From assembly GCF_030848575.1 (NCBI RefSeq), contig NZ_JAVDDX010000002.1, forward strand, positions 1,054,001-1,118,000: a stretch of DNA of 64,000 nucleotides, written 5' to 3'. Positions 32,322 to 41,441 of this stretch are shown here, piece by piece; position 1 is the stretch's first letter; every line of letters starts with the position of its first letter. This DNA is from Haloarcula sp. H-GB4. Its GTDB lineage: Archaea > Halobacteriota > Halobacteria > Halobacteriales > Haloarculaceae. Under the pieces are notes generated by a model. That model did no database searches, was not told where the DNA came from, and was given only the letters and a program-made list of their open reading frames with translations. The position numbers and the translations under genes were made by a program.

Positions 32322-33956
32322 ATGGATACCTGGCTGCGACGGACGCTATTGTATATCGTCGCGCTTGGCGGCATCATTCTGGGGTATGCGTTTGCATACG
32401 ACTACGGAATGGTGGCGTTTGAAAACGATCCGCAACCGTTCCTGCGGTCGCTTCGCGTCGTGGTCGAAACGTTCACCACGACCGGGTACGGCTCGGACGC
32501 ACCATGGAGCACCACGGAGATGCGGCTGCTCGTCATCGTGATGGATATCACCGGCGTCGTGCTCATTTTCCTCGCACTTCCGGTGTTGCTGTTTCCGCTG
32601 TTCGAAGAGGCGATGGCGACGAAAGCTCCGAACACCGTCGAGAACGGCCTCAGCGATCATGTCGTTATCTGTCAGTTCTCCCCCCGCGGTGAAACGCTCG
32701 TCACCGAACTCGACACCTGGGACGTTGACTACGTCATCGTCGAACCAGACCGGGACCGGGCTAACGACCTCTATGAAGACGGGTACTATGTCATCCACGC
32801 CGACCCACAGTCCGTCGATGGACTCGAACGAGCCCATCTGTCATCCGCCCGCGCACTGGTCGCTGACGCGTCCGACCAAGTCAACACCAGTATCATCCTC
32901 ACTGCCCGCGAGGTCGACGAGTCCGTCCAGACCGTCAGCGTTGTCAAGGAGCCCGACCGCGCGAAGTACCACGACCTCGCCGGCGCCGACGCCGTCCTAT
33001 CGCCGCGCGGACTGCTCGGCGAGAGCCTCGCGAGCAAGGTGACGACCGGCGTCTCGACGACGCTCGGGGACTCGATAGAGATCGGCGAGGACTTCGACAT
33101 CGCCGAACTGCCAATCCACCGCGGGAGCGATCTCGTCGGAACGACGCTGGCCGACAGCGGCATCCGCGAGGAGACCGGCGTCAATGTCATCGGCGCGTGG
33201 TTCCGTGGCCAGTTCGTGAGTCCGCCCGACCCCGACGCCGAGCTTGACGGTAGTACAGTCCTACTGGTGTCGGGGACTGAGTCCCAACTGGAGCAGCTCA
33301 AACAGCTGACCCTCTCCAGCGTGCGTGGCTTCCGCCGCGGAGAGACGGTAATCATCGGTGCCGGCGAGGTCGGCCAGACGATCACGTCAGCGCTTACGAA
33401 CGCCGGGGTGCCGCATACGGTGCTTGATCAGACCGACGCACAGGGCGTCGATGTCGTCGGCGACGCGACAGATCCCGAAGAGCTACGACACGCTGGCGTT
33501 GGCACAGCCAGAACGGTTATTCTCGCCCTGTCGGAGGACACCGATACCGAGTTCGCGACACTTGTCATCCGTGACCTCAACCCGGACGTCGAAATCATCG
33601 CCCGTGCCGAGGAAAGCGAGAACGTCCAGAAAATGTACCGGGCGGGCGCTGACTACGTCCTTGCGCTGTCAACGGTCAGCGGCCGGATGCTTGCCTCCAC
33701 AATTCTCGAAGACGAGGACGTTATCTCGATGGACCAGCAAGTCGAGGTCATCCGCGTCGCCGCTAACGGCCTCGGAAATACGACGATCGGCGAGGCCGAT
33801 GTCCGCTCACGGACAGGCTGTACAGTCGTCGCCATCGAGCGCAACGGCGCCGTCATCACCGACCTCGGTCCTGACGTGACTATCGAACCGAGCGATAAGC
33901 TCGTCATCGCCGGCACCGACGACGGCGTGACGCGGTTCAAGTCGGTGTTTGGCTAA
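32322..33956 (+). CDS. Two-TM potassium channel with tandem RCK domains
   Basis: 544 residues. TM1 at about 7-26, a pore loop with filter TTTGYGSDAPWS at about 52-63, TM2 at about 69-92 (LVIVMDITGVVLIFLALPVLL), then two RCK modules: TrkA-N/C at about 108-325 (VVICQFSPRGETLVTEL; lacks canonical GxGxxG) and a second at about 335-544 (VIIGAGEVGQTITSAL, canonical). It is MthK-like at the pore but carries both RCKs in one chain, as BK channels do. The second RCK has an intact nucleotide-binding loop; the first is degenerate, so ligand sensing may reside in the second. Confidence 0.9.
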   Translation: MDTWLRRTLLYIVALGGIILGYAFAYDYGMVAFENDPQPFLRSLRVVVETFTTTGYGSDAPWSTTEMRLLVIVMDITGVVLIFLALPVLLFPLFEEAMATKAPNTVENGLSDHVVICQFSPRGETLVTELDTWDVDYVIVEPDRDRANDLYEDGYYVIHADPQSVDGLERAHLSSARALVADASDQVNTSIILTAREVDESVQTVSVVKEPDRAKYHDLAGADAVLSPRGLLGESLASKVTTGVSTTLGDSIEIGEDFDIAELPIHRGSDLVGTTLADSGIREETGVNVIGAWFRGQFVSPPDPDAELDGSTVLLVSGTESQLEQLKQLTLSSVRGFRRGETVIIGAGEVGQTITSALTNAGVPHTVLDQTDAQGVDVVGDATDPEELRHAGVGTARTVILALSEDTDTEFATLVIRDLNPDVEIIARAEESENVQKMYRAGADYVLALSTVSGRMLASTILEDEDVISMDQQVEVIRVAANGLGNTTIGEADVRSRTGCTVVAIERNGAVITDLGPDVTIEPSDKLVIAGTDDGVTRFKSVFG

Positions 33957-33974
33957 CCACCTTTTTCAGCGTCG

Positions 33975-33991
33975 GGTCGCCTTCGGCGACC
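33975..33991 (+). terminator. Hairpin downstream of the potassium channel gene
   Basis: GGTCGCC-TTC-GGCGACC about 20 bp after the channel stop. No T-run follows it on the plus strand, so termination there is tentative. Confidence 0.4.
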
Positions 33992-34012
33992 ACTCCTCGA
34001 AAAACGTGGGCG

Positions 34013-34042
34013 AAAAAAGCGCGAATCGCCTCGCGATTCGCG
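34013..34042 (-). terminator. Hairpin plus T-run downstream of citrate synthase
   Basis: CGCGAATCG (34020-34028), loop CCTCG, CGATTCGCG (34034-34042). Read on the minus strand the stem is followed by TTTTTTCGCC, an intrinsic-terminator shape at the 3' side of the citrate synthase gene. Confidence 0.55.
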
Positions 34043-34149
34043 TGAAACCGCGACCAAGGCCGCGGTATACTAGTCTCGCTTCCCTTCTTCGCCTTCGCAA
34101 GCGGCCACGCGGTAGTAACAGGTTAGTGACGACTGACAGCGGGGGCGTC

Positions 34150-35295
34150 CTACCGCTCGTCCAGCGGCACGAACTCCGTCTCGTCGGTGTTCTTGCCGAC
34201 GTAGCGGGCGCGGGGTCGGATCAGGCGGTTGTCCTCGATGTACTCGAAGACATGGGCGACCCAGCCACCGACCCGGGACATCGCGAAGATGGGGGTGTAA
34301 ATGTCGATGGGGATACCCATCTGGTAGTAGGTCGACGCCGAGTAGAAGTCGACGTTCGGGGCCAGTCCCTTCTCTTCCATGAGGTAGTCCTCGATGGTGG
34401 TCGACATCTCATACCACTTGAGCGTCCCGGCGGCCTCGCCGAGTTCCTTCGAGCGCTCGCCGAGAATCTTCGCGCGCGGGTCCTTGACGTTGTAGACGCG
34501 GTGGCCGAAGCCGGAGACGCGGCGGCCCTCGTCGAGGGCGTTCTTGACCCAGTCGAGCGGGTCGGATTCGGCGTCGTCGACCTCCTTTAGCATCTCCATA
34601 ACGTCCTGATTGGCCCCGCCGTGCAGCGGTCCCTTCAGCGTCCCGATAGCAGAGGTGACCGCGCTGTGAACGTCCGACAGCGTCGACGCCGTCGTGATAG
34701 CCGAGAACGTCGAGGCGTTGAGGCCATGGTCTGCGTGGAGCACAAGCGCCTGGTCGAACACGTCGGCGAGCACGTCGTCCGGCTCCTCACCATTGAGCAT
34801 GTAGAGGAAATTCGCCGCGTGGTCGAGGTCGTCGCGGGGTTCGACGGGTTCCTTGCCGTCGCGGATGCGCGTGAACGCCGCGATGATTGTCGGGATTTTA
34901 GCCGTGATCCGCCGTCCAGTTTCAAGATTGACCGTCTCGTCGGTCGGTTCGGCGTCCTCGGGCGCAGGGTCGAACGCCGAGAGCATCGACACCGCAGTCC
35001 GGAGCGCTGCCATCGGGTTCTCGTCCGCTTCGGCGAGCTGTCGCACGGTCGAGATGACATTGTCGTCCACGCCGCGTGCGTCCACCATTGCCTGCTTGAA
35101 CTCGGAGAGCTCGTCCCGGTTCGGCAGGTGGCCGTGCCAGAGCAGGTACAGCACCTCTTCGTAGCTGGCACCCTTTGCGAGGTCCTCGATGGTGTACCCC
35201 CGATACACGAGTTTGCCAGCGTCGCCGTCGATAACGCTGAGTTCGGACTCGGCGACGATGACACCCTCGAGTCCCTTCTTGAGGTCGTCGGACAT
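34150..35295 (-). CDS. citZ: Citrate synthase
   Basis: 381 residues, type II-like length. Catalytic His in GPLHGGANQDV, second His in GFGHRVYNVKDPRA and Asp in NVDFYSASTYYQMGIP are in the expected order. Condenses acetyl-CoA and oxaloacetate in the TCA cycle. The N-terminus DLKKGLEGVIVAESELSVIDG matches archaeal and Gram-positive citrate synthases. Start ATG 35295 chosen as the first to give the family N-terminus. Confidence 0.96.
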   Translation of the reverse strand: MSDDLKKGLEGVIVAESELSVIDGDAGKLVYRGYTIEDLAKGASYEEVLYLLWHGHLPNRDELSEFKQAMVDARGVDDNVISTVRQLAEADENPMAALRTAVSMLSAFDPAPEDAEPTDETVNLETGRRITAKIPTIIAAFTRIRDGKEPVEPRDDLDHAANFLYMLNGEEPDDVLADVFDQALVLHADHGLNASTFSAITTASTLSDVHSAVTSAIGTLKGPLHGGANQDVMEMLKEVDDAESDPLDWVKNALDEGRRVSGFGHRVYNVKDPRAKILGERSKELGEAAGTLKWYEMSTTIEDYLMEEKGLAPNVDFYSASTYYQMGIPIDIYTPIFAMSRVGGWVAHVFEYIEDNRLIRPRARYVGKNTDETEFVPLDER

Positions 35296-35529
35296 ACGCA
35301 ATCAGTTCCCTACCTTCCGGGAAAAACATTTTCTTTCTGAGCGTGTGTGGCACAATGTCAGAGAACAGTTATTGGACGACTGTCCAGCAGCTTCCCGTCA
35401 AATCCGGGCTGGTGTCCCAGCATATCACCCACACTTGTGTGCAAACGGCCAGTCACGACACATATCGGGGCGCGCTATCTCGCCACACAGTGAGGAACGT
35501 TTTTGCTCGGGGCCATCGAACCGGCGGCT

Positions 35530-36753
35530 ATGGACCCGACAGGGACGGTCGAGTACGAACCGGTCAGCGTCAAGCAGGTGCTGGCCGAGATGAAAGACAC
35601 TGCCGAGTTGCTCATTGACCTCTCGTATTCGGCTGTTCTGCTGGGTAGCGACGACGTGGCTGCGGAGGTGCTGGAATTAGAGGAGAAAATGGACGTGCTC
35701 CAGTTGCGCGCGCGCATGAGTCTCCTGATGGCCTGCCGGTCGACGGCGGACGCGGAATCGCTCGCCCCGGTTCTGGGGATGGTTGGGGCCGCTGAGAAGA
35801 TCAGTGACGCCGCCGGCGACATCGCCAAAATAGTGCTAGAAGATATTGGCCTGCCGGATACAATGCGGGCGGCCCTGCCCGAGGCCGTCGAGACGCTCGT
35901 GCGGGCGACGATCGGTTCAGGCTCTCCGCTAGCCGATGAGACGTTGGGGAGCTTGAATCTCGAAACCGAGACGGGTGTCCGGGCGCTGGCGATCCGACGG
36001 CAGGGGAACTGGTTGCTCAACCCCGACCGGGAGACGCGCCTTGAAACGGGCGACGTGGTGCTGTTCCGGGGGCCGGAGGACGGTATCTCCGAAGTGTATC
36101 AGGACGCGATGGGCGAGGTGTACGAACCGCCGGAGCCACCGGAAGGAGGCGTTCGAGACCTCGAGCGGGCCGTTGACTCCATCGTGTTGATGAAAGACAT
36201 GGGCGAACTGGCCGTCGACCTGGCCTACGGCGCGGTTCTGTTCGACAGCACGGAGGTCGCCGAGGAAGTCGTCGAACTCGAAGCCGAGGTCGATGCGCTG
36301 CAGTCACGGTTCGAGGCCTGGACGCTCCGGGCCGCCGCCGACATCGACGACCCAGTCTCCCTGCGGGGCCTCGTCCATCTGGCCCGGTCGACGGAGGTCG
36401 TCTCCGACGCCGCGCTGGAAATGAGCGAGGGTGTCCTGCGAGGGCTGTCGACGCATCCGGTCGTCGCTGAAGCTGTTCAGGAATCCGACGAGATCATCGT
36501 CCGAACGACGGTGTACCCCGATAGCGACCTTGCGGGGACGACCATCGGCGACGCGGAAGTTAAGACGGCGACGGGCATGCGGATCATCGCGATACGGCGC
36601 GGCGCCGGGGAGAGCGAGCGGACCGGCCGCGAGGGAGGCGACTGGGTCGTCTCACCGGGCCCGGAAACGCAGATTCAGACGGGCGACGTACTCATCGCAA
36701 AGGGGACTCGAACCGGCGGCGACCGGCTTACGGACCTAGCAAAGGACGCCTAG
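35530..36753 (+). CDS. Duplicated PhoU-like / RCK-C (TrkA-C) protein
   Basis: 407 residues built as two halves. Each half has a PhoU-like helical region (VKQVLAEMKDTAELLIDLSYSAVLLGSDDV versus IVLMKDMGELAVDLAYGAVLFDSTEV) followed by a TrkA-C domain (residues about 125-195: TIGSGSPLADETLGSL; about 325-395: TVYPDSDLAGTTIGDA). No RCK-N Rossmann domain and no membrane helix. It probably binds a transporter or channel at the membrane face and senses a ligand such as c-di-AMP or nucleotide, by analogy with RCK-C proteins. Confidence 0.85.
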   Translation: MDPTGTVEYEPVSVKQVLAEMKDTAELLIDLSYSAVLLGSDDVAAEVLELEEKMDVLQLRARMSLLMACRSTADAESLAPVLGMVGAAEKISDAAGDIAKIVLEDIGLPDTMRAALPEAVETLVRATIGSGSPLADETLGSLNLETETGVRALAIRRQGNWLLNPDRETRLETGDVVLFRGPEDGISEVYQDAMGEVYEPPEPPEGGVRDLERAVDSIVLMKDMGELAVDLAYGAVLFDSTEVAEEVVELEAEVDALQSRFEAWTLRAAADIDDPVSLRGLVHLARSTEVVSDAALEMSEGVLRGLSTHPVVAEAVQESDEIIVRTTVYPDSDLAGTTIGDAEVKTATGMRIIAIRRGAGESERTGREGGDWVVSPGPETQIQTGDVLIAKGTRTGGDRLTDLAKDA

Positions 36754-37058
36754 CTCTCTACTTGTCTGGCGAGTCGCACGGCCGATACGGCCGTGAACAG
36801 CGCTGTCAGCAGCCCACCAAGCGACGTCACGAGAACGAACGCCAGCGCCACGTAGAATCCAATCGGCCGCTGGGCCCCTGGCAGGACGAACAGGGCGAAG
36901 AGCCCCGCCGTGAACAGGCCAGCGAGCACAAAGCCGATTTTCGCGTTGCGTGGCACGTTCAGCGCCGCGACCATCGCCGCTTTGCCGCTCTGTGGCTCGG
37001 ACTGGGACACAGCTGCCGATAGGGTCGGCGGCCCCAAGATGCCGTCGGTCCGGCGCAA
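36750..37058 (-). CDS. Small two-to-three-TM protein, DUF7536-like
   Basis: 102 residues. MVAALNVPRNAKIGFVLAGL and later FYVALAFVLVTSLGGLLTALFTAVSAVRLAR match a haloarchaeal family I recall as DUF7536. The first 28 residues are hydrophilic; ATG 36974 is an alternative start lacking them. The stop overlaps that of the PhoU/RCK-C gene in a shared CTAG (36750-36753). Function unknown. Confidence 0.7.
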   Translation of the reverse strand: MRRTDGILGPPTLSAAVSQSEPQSGKAAMVAALNVPRNAKIGFVLAGLFTAGLFALFVLPGAQRPIGFYVALAFVLVTSLGGLLTALFTAVSAVRLARQVES

Positions 37059-37109
37059 CTGTTGGCGAAATCCGAACCAGTAAAGGCTCCCAAGGCAAAC
37101 GTGGGAACA

Positions 37110-38066
37110 ATGGTTACTTTCGGTACGGCGACCGCCGCTCCCGGTGAGAAAGACACGGGGCGGCTGGAGGTCGGTGAGACCCGTGACGGGTCGACGTTCG
37201 GGCTACCGGTCGCCGTCGTCAACGGTGTCGACGACGGACGGACGCTCTACATACAGGCGGCCAGCGACGGTGACGAGCTGAACGGTGTCGGCGTCATCCA
37301 GCGGACGCTCCCACAGCTCGACCCGATGGAGCTATCGGGGACGATTCTGGTCTGTGGCGTCGTCAACTACCACGCGTTCCAAGTCGCCGAGCACCGCAAC
37401 CCGGTCGACGACACGAAGATGAATCGGGCGTATCCGGGCGATAAAACAGGGACATCGAGCGAGCGCATCGCCGCGGCGACGTTCAACGCCGCCATCAGCG
37501 CTGATTACGTGCTCGACCTGCATCAGGGGTCGACCTCGCAGATGATCGACGAGGTGCGGGTCCGGTGTGGCACCCGGCATCGCCTCCACGAGGAGTGTCT
37601 CGAACTCGCGAAAGTGTTTGGCTGTGGCTACATCCTCGACCAGAAAGGTCCCGATGGACAGCTGGCTCGCGCTGCCCCTGACGAGGGCGTGCCAACAATC
37701 GACCCCGAACTCGGCGGCTGTGTCGGGTGGGACGAAAACTCCATCCAGCGCGGCGTCGACGGCATCTTCAACGTATTGCACTACTACGGCTTCCTCGATG
37801 GCCACCACGATACGCGCCCGCAGACCCGCGCTTCCGGGTTCGAACAGTACGGCTCTCCCGTCGGCGGCCTCATCGACCTCAAACCCGACCTCGGGGACCG
37901 CGTCGCCCGCGGCGAGACGCTGTTCGAAGTGACCGATGTGTTCGGCGATCCGAAGGCCGAAATCACCGCCGACTCCAGTGGCGTGTTCTGGCGTGCCCGC
38001 CGGCTCCCGCAGGTCGCGACCGGCGAGTACGTCTGCTCGGTCGGGACGAACATCGATACCTACTAG
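37110..38066 (+). CDS. Succinylglutamate desuccinylase/aspartoacylase-family protein
   Basis: 318 residues with the M14-like fold of AstE/AspA. The second zinc-ligand His138 is clear in VLDLHQGS; the usual first motif HGxE reads DGDE here (Asp53-Gly-Asp-Glu56 in AASDGDELNG), so Asp53 takes the place of a zinc-ligand His. The C-terminal lipoyl-like beta barrel (GGLIDLKPDLGDRVARGETLF) is retained. Could be an amidohydrolase with altered metal site, or a non-peptidase relative. ATG 37110 chosen over an upstream in-frame start. Confidence 0.82.
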   Translation: MVTFGTATAAPGEKDTGRLEVGETRDGSTFGLPVAVVNGVDDGRTLYIQAASDGDELNGVGVIQRTLPQLDPMELSGTILVCGVVNYHAFQVAEHRNPVDDTKMNRAYPGDKTGTSSERIAAATFNAAISADYVLDLHQGSTSQMIDEVRVRCGTRHRLHEECLELAKVFGCGYILDQKGPDGQLARAAPDEGVPTIDPELGGCVGWDENSIQRGVDGIFNVLHYYGFLDGHHDTRPQTRASGFEQYGSPVGGLIDLKPDLGDRVARGETLFEVTDVFGDPKAEITADSSGVFWRARRLPQVATGEYVCSVGTNIDTY

Positions 38067-38261
38067 GACTCGCGTTTTTATCCGGGGGTTCGCGTGGCAC
38101 AAAGCGCTGCGTATGCCCGCTCACAGACCTGCCTTTCCCCGTGGCGGCCGACGGAACGGCCGCCCGGCCGCCGCTCTGTTCGCTCCGCCGCGGCCACAGA
38201 CACCGACTACTGTGGCCGGAGATGCCGCCGGTTTTTGAACGATGGGTGCTCCAGTGCATCT

Positions 38262-39326
38262 ATGCGCACCTGTAGTGCCTGCGACCGGGAGTATCCGCGT
38301 GCAGAACCCTGGCGGTGTTCCTGCGGGGCACCGCTCGACTATGCCACGCAGCCGCTGCCCGATAGCCGACCGGGCCAGTTCTCACGGACCAGCGGCGTCT
38401 GGGACTTCGCCGAGTTCCTCCCGATGGATGAGCGAGTCAGCCTCGGCGAGGGCTGGACGCCGCTGGTCGACGCGCCCGAGTGGGACGCCACGTTCAAACT
38501 AGAGTATCTCCACCCGACGGGGAGTTTCAAGGACCGCGGCGCCGCGACGGTCATCGCCGAAGCGCTCGACGTCGGAACCGACCGCGTGCTCGAAGACTCC
38601 TCGGGCAACGCCGGGCTGGCGGTTGCGTCCTACGCGGCGCGGGCAGGGCTGGACGCGGAGATATACGTCCCCACGAGCGCGAAGGACGCAAAGGTTCGCC
38701 GCATCGAGCGGACTGGTGCGGACGTGGTTCCAGTTGAGGGGAGTAGAGAGTCCGTAACCGAAGCCTGTATCGACGCTGTAGAGAACGGGGCGGGCTGGTA
38801 TGCCAGCCACGCCTGGAATCCTGCCTTCTTCGCCGGGACAGCGACAGCCGCCTACGAAATCGCCGCCCAGCGGGACTGGAGCGTTCCGGACGCCGTCGTC
38901 ACGCCGCTCGGTCATGGGACGTTGTTTCTCGGCCTCTACCGCGGATTTCAGGCGCTGGAGCAAGCTGGATGGACGGACGCTATCCCGCGTATACTGGGAA
39001 CGCAAGCGGTCGGGTACAGTCCCATCGCTGACGAAGAGGGGAATACACCCGATGACGCTGCCGCCAATGACCTCGCCGACGGGATCCACATCCGAGACCC
39101 GCCACGCGGCCGGCAAATACGGCACGCTATCAACGAGACCGAGGGTGCCGCCGTCGCCGTCTCCGCGGCGGCAACGGAGCGGGAACGAGATCGGCTCGGT
39201 GCAGCGGGGTTTCACGTCGAGCCGACGTGTGCGACGGCGACAGCGGCGCTACCCGAGTTCAGAGAGCGGGGAGAACTCCAGGACGGTGACGACGTGGTTG
39301 TCGCGTTGACCGGGCGAAACGACTAG
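38262..39326 (+). CDS. Threonine-synthase-like PLP enzyme with N-terminal zinc ribbon
   Basis: 354 residues. N-terminal CSACDRE and WRCSCG (Cys4, Cys7, Cys19, Cys21) form a zinc ribbon as in archaeal threonine synthases; the PLP Lys90 is in HPTGSFKDRGA and the cofactor loop DSSGNAGLAVASYAARAG follows. The glycine loop PLGHGTLFLG is family-like. Converts O-phosphohomoserine to threonine, or a paralogous amino-acid reaction. Its stop shares CTAG (39323-39326) with the convergent small gene. Confidence 0.88.
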   Translation: MRTCSACDREYPRAEPWRCSCGAPLDYATQPLPDSRPGQFSRTSGVWDFAEFLPMDERVSLGEGWTPLVDAPEWDATFKLEYLHPTGSFKDRGAATVIAEALDVGTDRVLEDSSGNAGLAVASYAARAGLDAEIYVPTSAKDAKVRRIERTGADVVPVEGSRESVTEACIDAVENGAGWYASHAWNPAFFAGTATAAYEIAAQRDWSVPDAVVTPLGHGTLFLGLYRGFQALEQAGWTDAIPRILGTQAVGYSPIADEEGNTPDDAAANDLADGIHIRDPPRGRQIRHAINETEGAAVAVSAAATERERDRLGAAGFHVEPTCATATAALPEFRERGELQDGDDVVVALTGRND

Positions 39327-39526
39327 CGCATCAACAGCGTCGATACTGGAAAGTCGGCATCAACGGAGAGCCACTGATCCTCTACATTTGTCGTGTCGAC
39401 ATCTGGCGCGTAGCAGATGAGTCGCTCGCTGCCGTCGGGACGGGAGCGTACCACGGCAGGCAGCGTTTCCTCGTCAGCGTCAGCCGCTGCCGTCACCTCG
39501 CTCGTCGACCGGGTATCGGAGTCCAT
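39323..39526 (-). CDS. Small haloarchaeal acidic protein (DUF7511-like), copy A
   Basis: 67 residues: MDSDTRSTSEVTAAADADEE, an unstructured acidic start, then LICYAPDVDTTNVEDQWLSV and DADFPVSTLLMR. The same pattern (Y-x-P, WL-x-V, D-x-x-VS) recurs in the neighbour at 39583. I recall a haloarchaeal family DUF7511 of this kind; function unknown. GTG/ATG choices upstream at 39538 are also possible. Confidence 0.6.
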   Translation of the reverse strand: MDSDTRSTSEVTAAADADEETLPAVVRSRPDGSERLICYAPDVDTTNVEDQWLSVDADFPVSTLLMR

Positions 39527-39582
39527 GTTCCGATTCACGACAGGTGTTATTATTGTTACCTGTCGGTTATCGGGTGTAAGGG

Positions 39583-39789
39583 CTACTGAACGTCGTCGAG
39601 AGAGACGAGAAGGTCCGACGAAACAGCCAGCCAGTTCCCTTCCAGTTCGGAGCCCGTACTGCCGGGCGGATACAAGATTGAACGCTGGCCGCCACCCGCA
39701 GCCGGCTCGTGTTCGACAGTCAATAGTTTCTCGGTGGCCTCGCCGTCCGTCGTATTTTGCTGCCGGGCATCTGACCGCTCAGGGCACAT
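39583..39789 (-). CDS. Small haloarchaeal acidic protein (DUF7511-like), copy B
   Basis: 68 residues. MCPERSDARQQNTTDGEATE followed by QRSILYPPGSTGSELEGNWL and AVSSDLLVSLDDVQ, aligned to copy A over the last 35 residues without gaps. Tandem paralogues on the same strand, 56 bp apart. The upstream 250 bp hold AT-rich blocks (GTATAGCAATATTGTT) likely carrying its promoter. Confidence 0.6.
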   Translation of the reverse strand: MCPERSDARQQNTTDGEATEKLLTVEHEPAAGGGQRSILYPPGSTGSELEGNWLAVSSDLLVSLDDVQ

Positions 39790-40046
39790 GGCCGCAGATA
39801 ACAGTATAGCAATATTGTTATCCGTAGTCTAAATCGGGATATATCCCCGTATTACCGGAATATTCGTGGTGCTTACTGACCGGTAGCCAGTTCGAACCAG
39901 ATAGCAGACACAACTGGAGCCGCAATCGATCGCTGGGCGAGAAGTGTACACGACGAGATCACGTCGCGTGCGAATTGGTGGCGCCTACTTCGGGATAGTA
40001 TCGGCCCCGAGGTGCAGATGGACCGGTAACCCGAGATAACTCCGTC

Positions 40047-41312
40047 TCAGCGAGACGGGTGGGTTGGCGCATCGAACCCGCCACGGACCAGCGGCTTCGC
40101 GATATGGCGGCGCGCGACCGGCGGGACTTCGTACCACCCGCGTTCCAGTCCCCGCTCGATGGACTCCTCAGTCTTGCCATCAGCGCTGGTCCCGCAGTCC
40201 CGACACCGATAGCCCTGGTTCCGGCCGGCGGATTTCATTGACCGGCCACAGTCCGGGCAGTCCGGTGTAACGGATTCCGTCCGAACGAGGTCCCGGACCG
40301 CGAACTTCTCCAGTTTGAGCGTCCCGTCGCTCACTTCACCACAGGCGGTGAGTCGGTCGCCGGCTTTGAGCGAACGAACCCGGTCGCGAAAGCCCTTTGT
40401 CGGCTCGAAGGCCGCACAGTCGAGGGTCGCGCCGTCGCCTTCGAGGGTGAAAAACACGTGTCCCCCCGCCCGCGTTTCGGGGGCCTCGACCACATGGCCG
40501 GTGACGCGGTAGGCGCTGTCGGCCGTGACCGCGTCGACTGTCGCATCCTGTAGATGTACGTCGGTCCCCTGGTTCGTCACGAACATCGCTCGGCGGGCGA
40601 TGGGTTCGCTGTCGATTGCATCCGCGACGGCGCGGCAGGCGGTTGAGTCGTCGCCGCGAATCCCGTAGAGAATCGGACACGGTGTCCGCGGCACACAAAC
40701 CGGATAGCCCGACTCTCGGTCGACAGTGTCCCACACGTCCGGGTAGTACTCCTCGGCCGCGGCGCGGACGCTCTCGCCGTCGACCGCCCGCTCAGTGCCC
40801 CACCGGTCTTGCTCCCGGTAGGCGATGTGTTCGTAGGTCCAGTCCGACAGCGCGGCCCAGGCTCCGACCGCCGCGAGCGCGCCGACGAGTCCGCGGCCGT
40901 TGCCCCGCTGGCAGCGAGCGAACCCCACCACGTCAGCTAGCGTCGTCGCGGCCATCGGGTCCTGTATGGACCGGATTGTTTCACGGGCGAACGTTGCGAC
41001 CTGCGGTGGGACAGCGTCGGGGTCGCAGTCGGCGACGATAGCGCCGGGGTTGGTCCGTGGGTCGTCGGTCTCAGCCATGTCGAGCACATCCTCGGCCAGT
41101 CCAAGCGCTCTGTCGGGGTCGAGGTCCGTATGCACCGCTAACGCCGCGTTCCCGCGAGTCTTGTGTTCGACGGCGGGGTTCAGACGGACGAGGAGCAGTC
41201 GCTCGACAGTCCCCCCAGCGTTCCGGATCGACTCGGCGAGGGTCGCGGCAGCGTAGGTCGTACACATTCCCCGTTCGCGCGAGTCCGTATCATCGAGGCC
41301 GACGACGGTCAC
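40047..41312 (-). CDS. tiaS: tRNA(Ile2) 2-agmatinylcytidine synthetase
   Basis: 421 residues from GTG 41312. VTVVGLDDTDSRERGMCTTY is the diagnostic TiaS start (kinase-like TCKD domain), then a middle catalytic part with GIRGDDSTACRAVADAI, an OB-fold (TGHVVEAPETRAGGHVFFTL) and a C-terminal zinc ribbon CPDCGRSMKSAGRNQGYRC. It attaches agmatine to C34 of the CAU-anticodon tRNA-Ile so that it reads AUA. I preferred GTG 41312 over the ATG of the longer frame since the family begins with the V-V-G-x-D-D-T-D strand. Confidence 0.95.
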   Translation of the reverse strand: MTVVGLDDTDSRERGMCTTYAAATLAESIRNAGGTVERLLLVRLNPAVEHKTRGNAALAVHTDLDPDRALGLAEDVLDMAETDDPRTNPGAIVADCDPDAVPPQVATFARETIRSIQDPMAATTLADVVGFARCQRGNGRGLVGALAAVGAWAALSDWTYEHIAYREQDRWGTERAVDGESVRAAAEEYYPDVWDTVDRESGYPVCVPRTPCPILYGIRGDDSTACRAVADAIDSEPIARRAMFVTNQGTDVHLQDATVDAVTADSAYRVTGHVVEAPETRAGGHVFFTLEGDGATLDCAAFEPTKGFRDRVRSLKAGDRLTACGEVSDGTLKLEKFAVRDLVRTESVTPDCPDCGRSMKSAGRNQGYRCRDCGTSADGKTEESIERGLERGWYEVPPVARRHIAKPLVRGGFDAPTHPSR

Positions 41313-41441
41313 GCTACGGTGTAGCCCCGAAGCGGTCAAACGCCTTTCGTCACGGGCCCTCGATTCGGCTTGAGAGGTCAACGGACGGCGCAATACATAT
41401 AATGGGTGAGCGGGCTAGACTCAGTAGAGGTACAGAGTACT

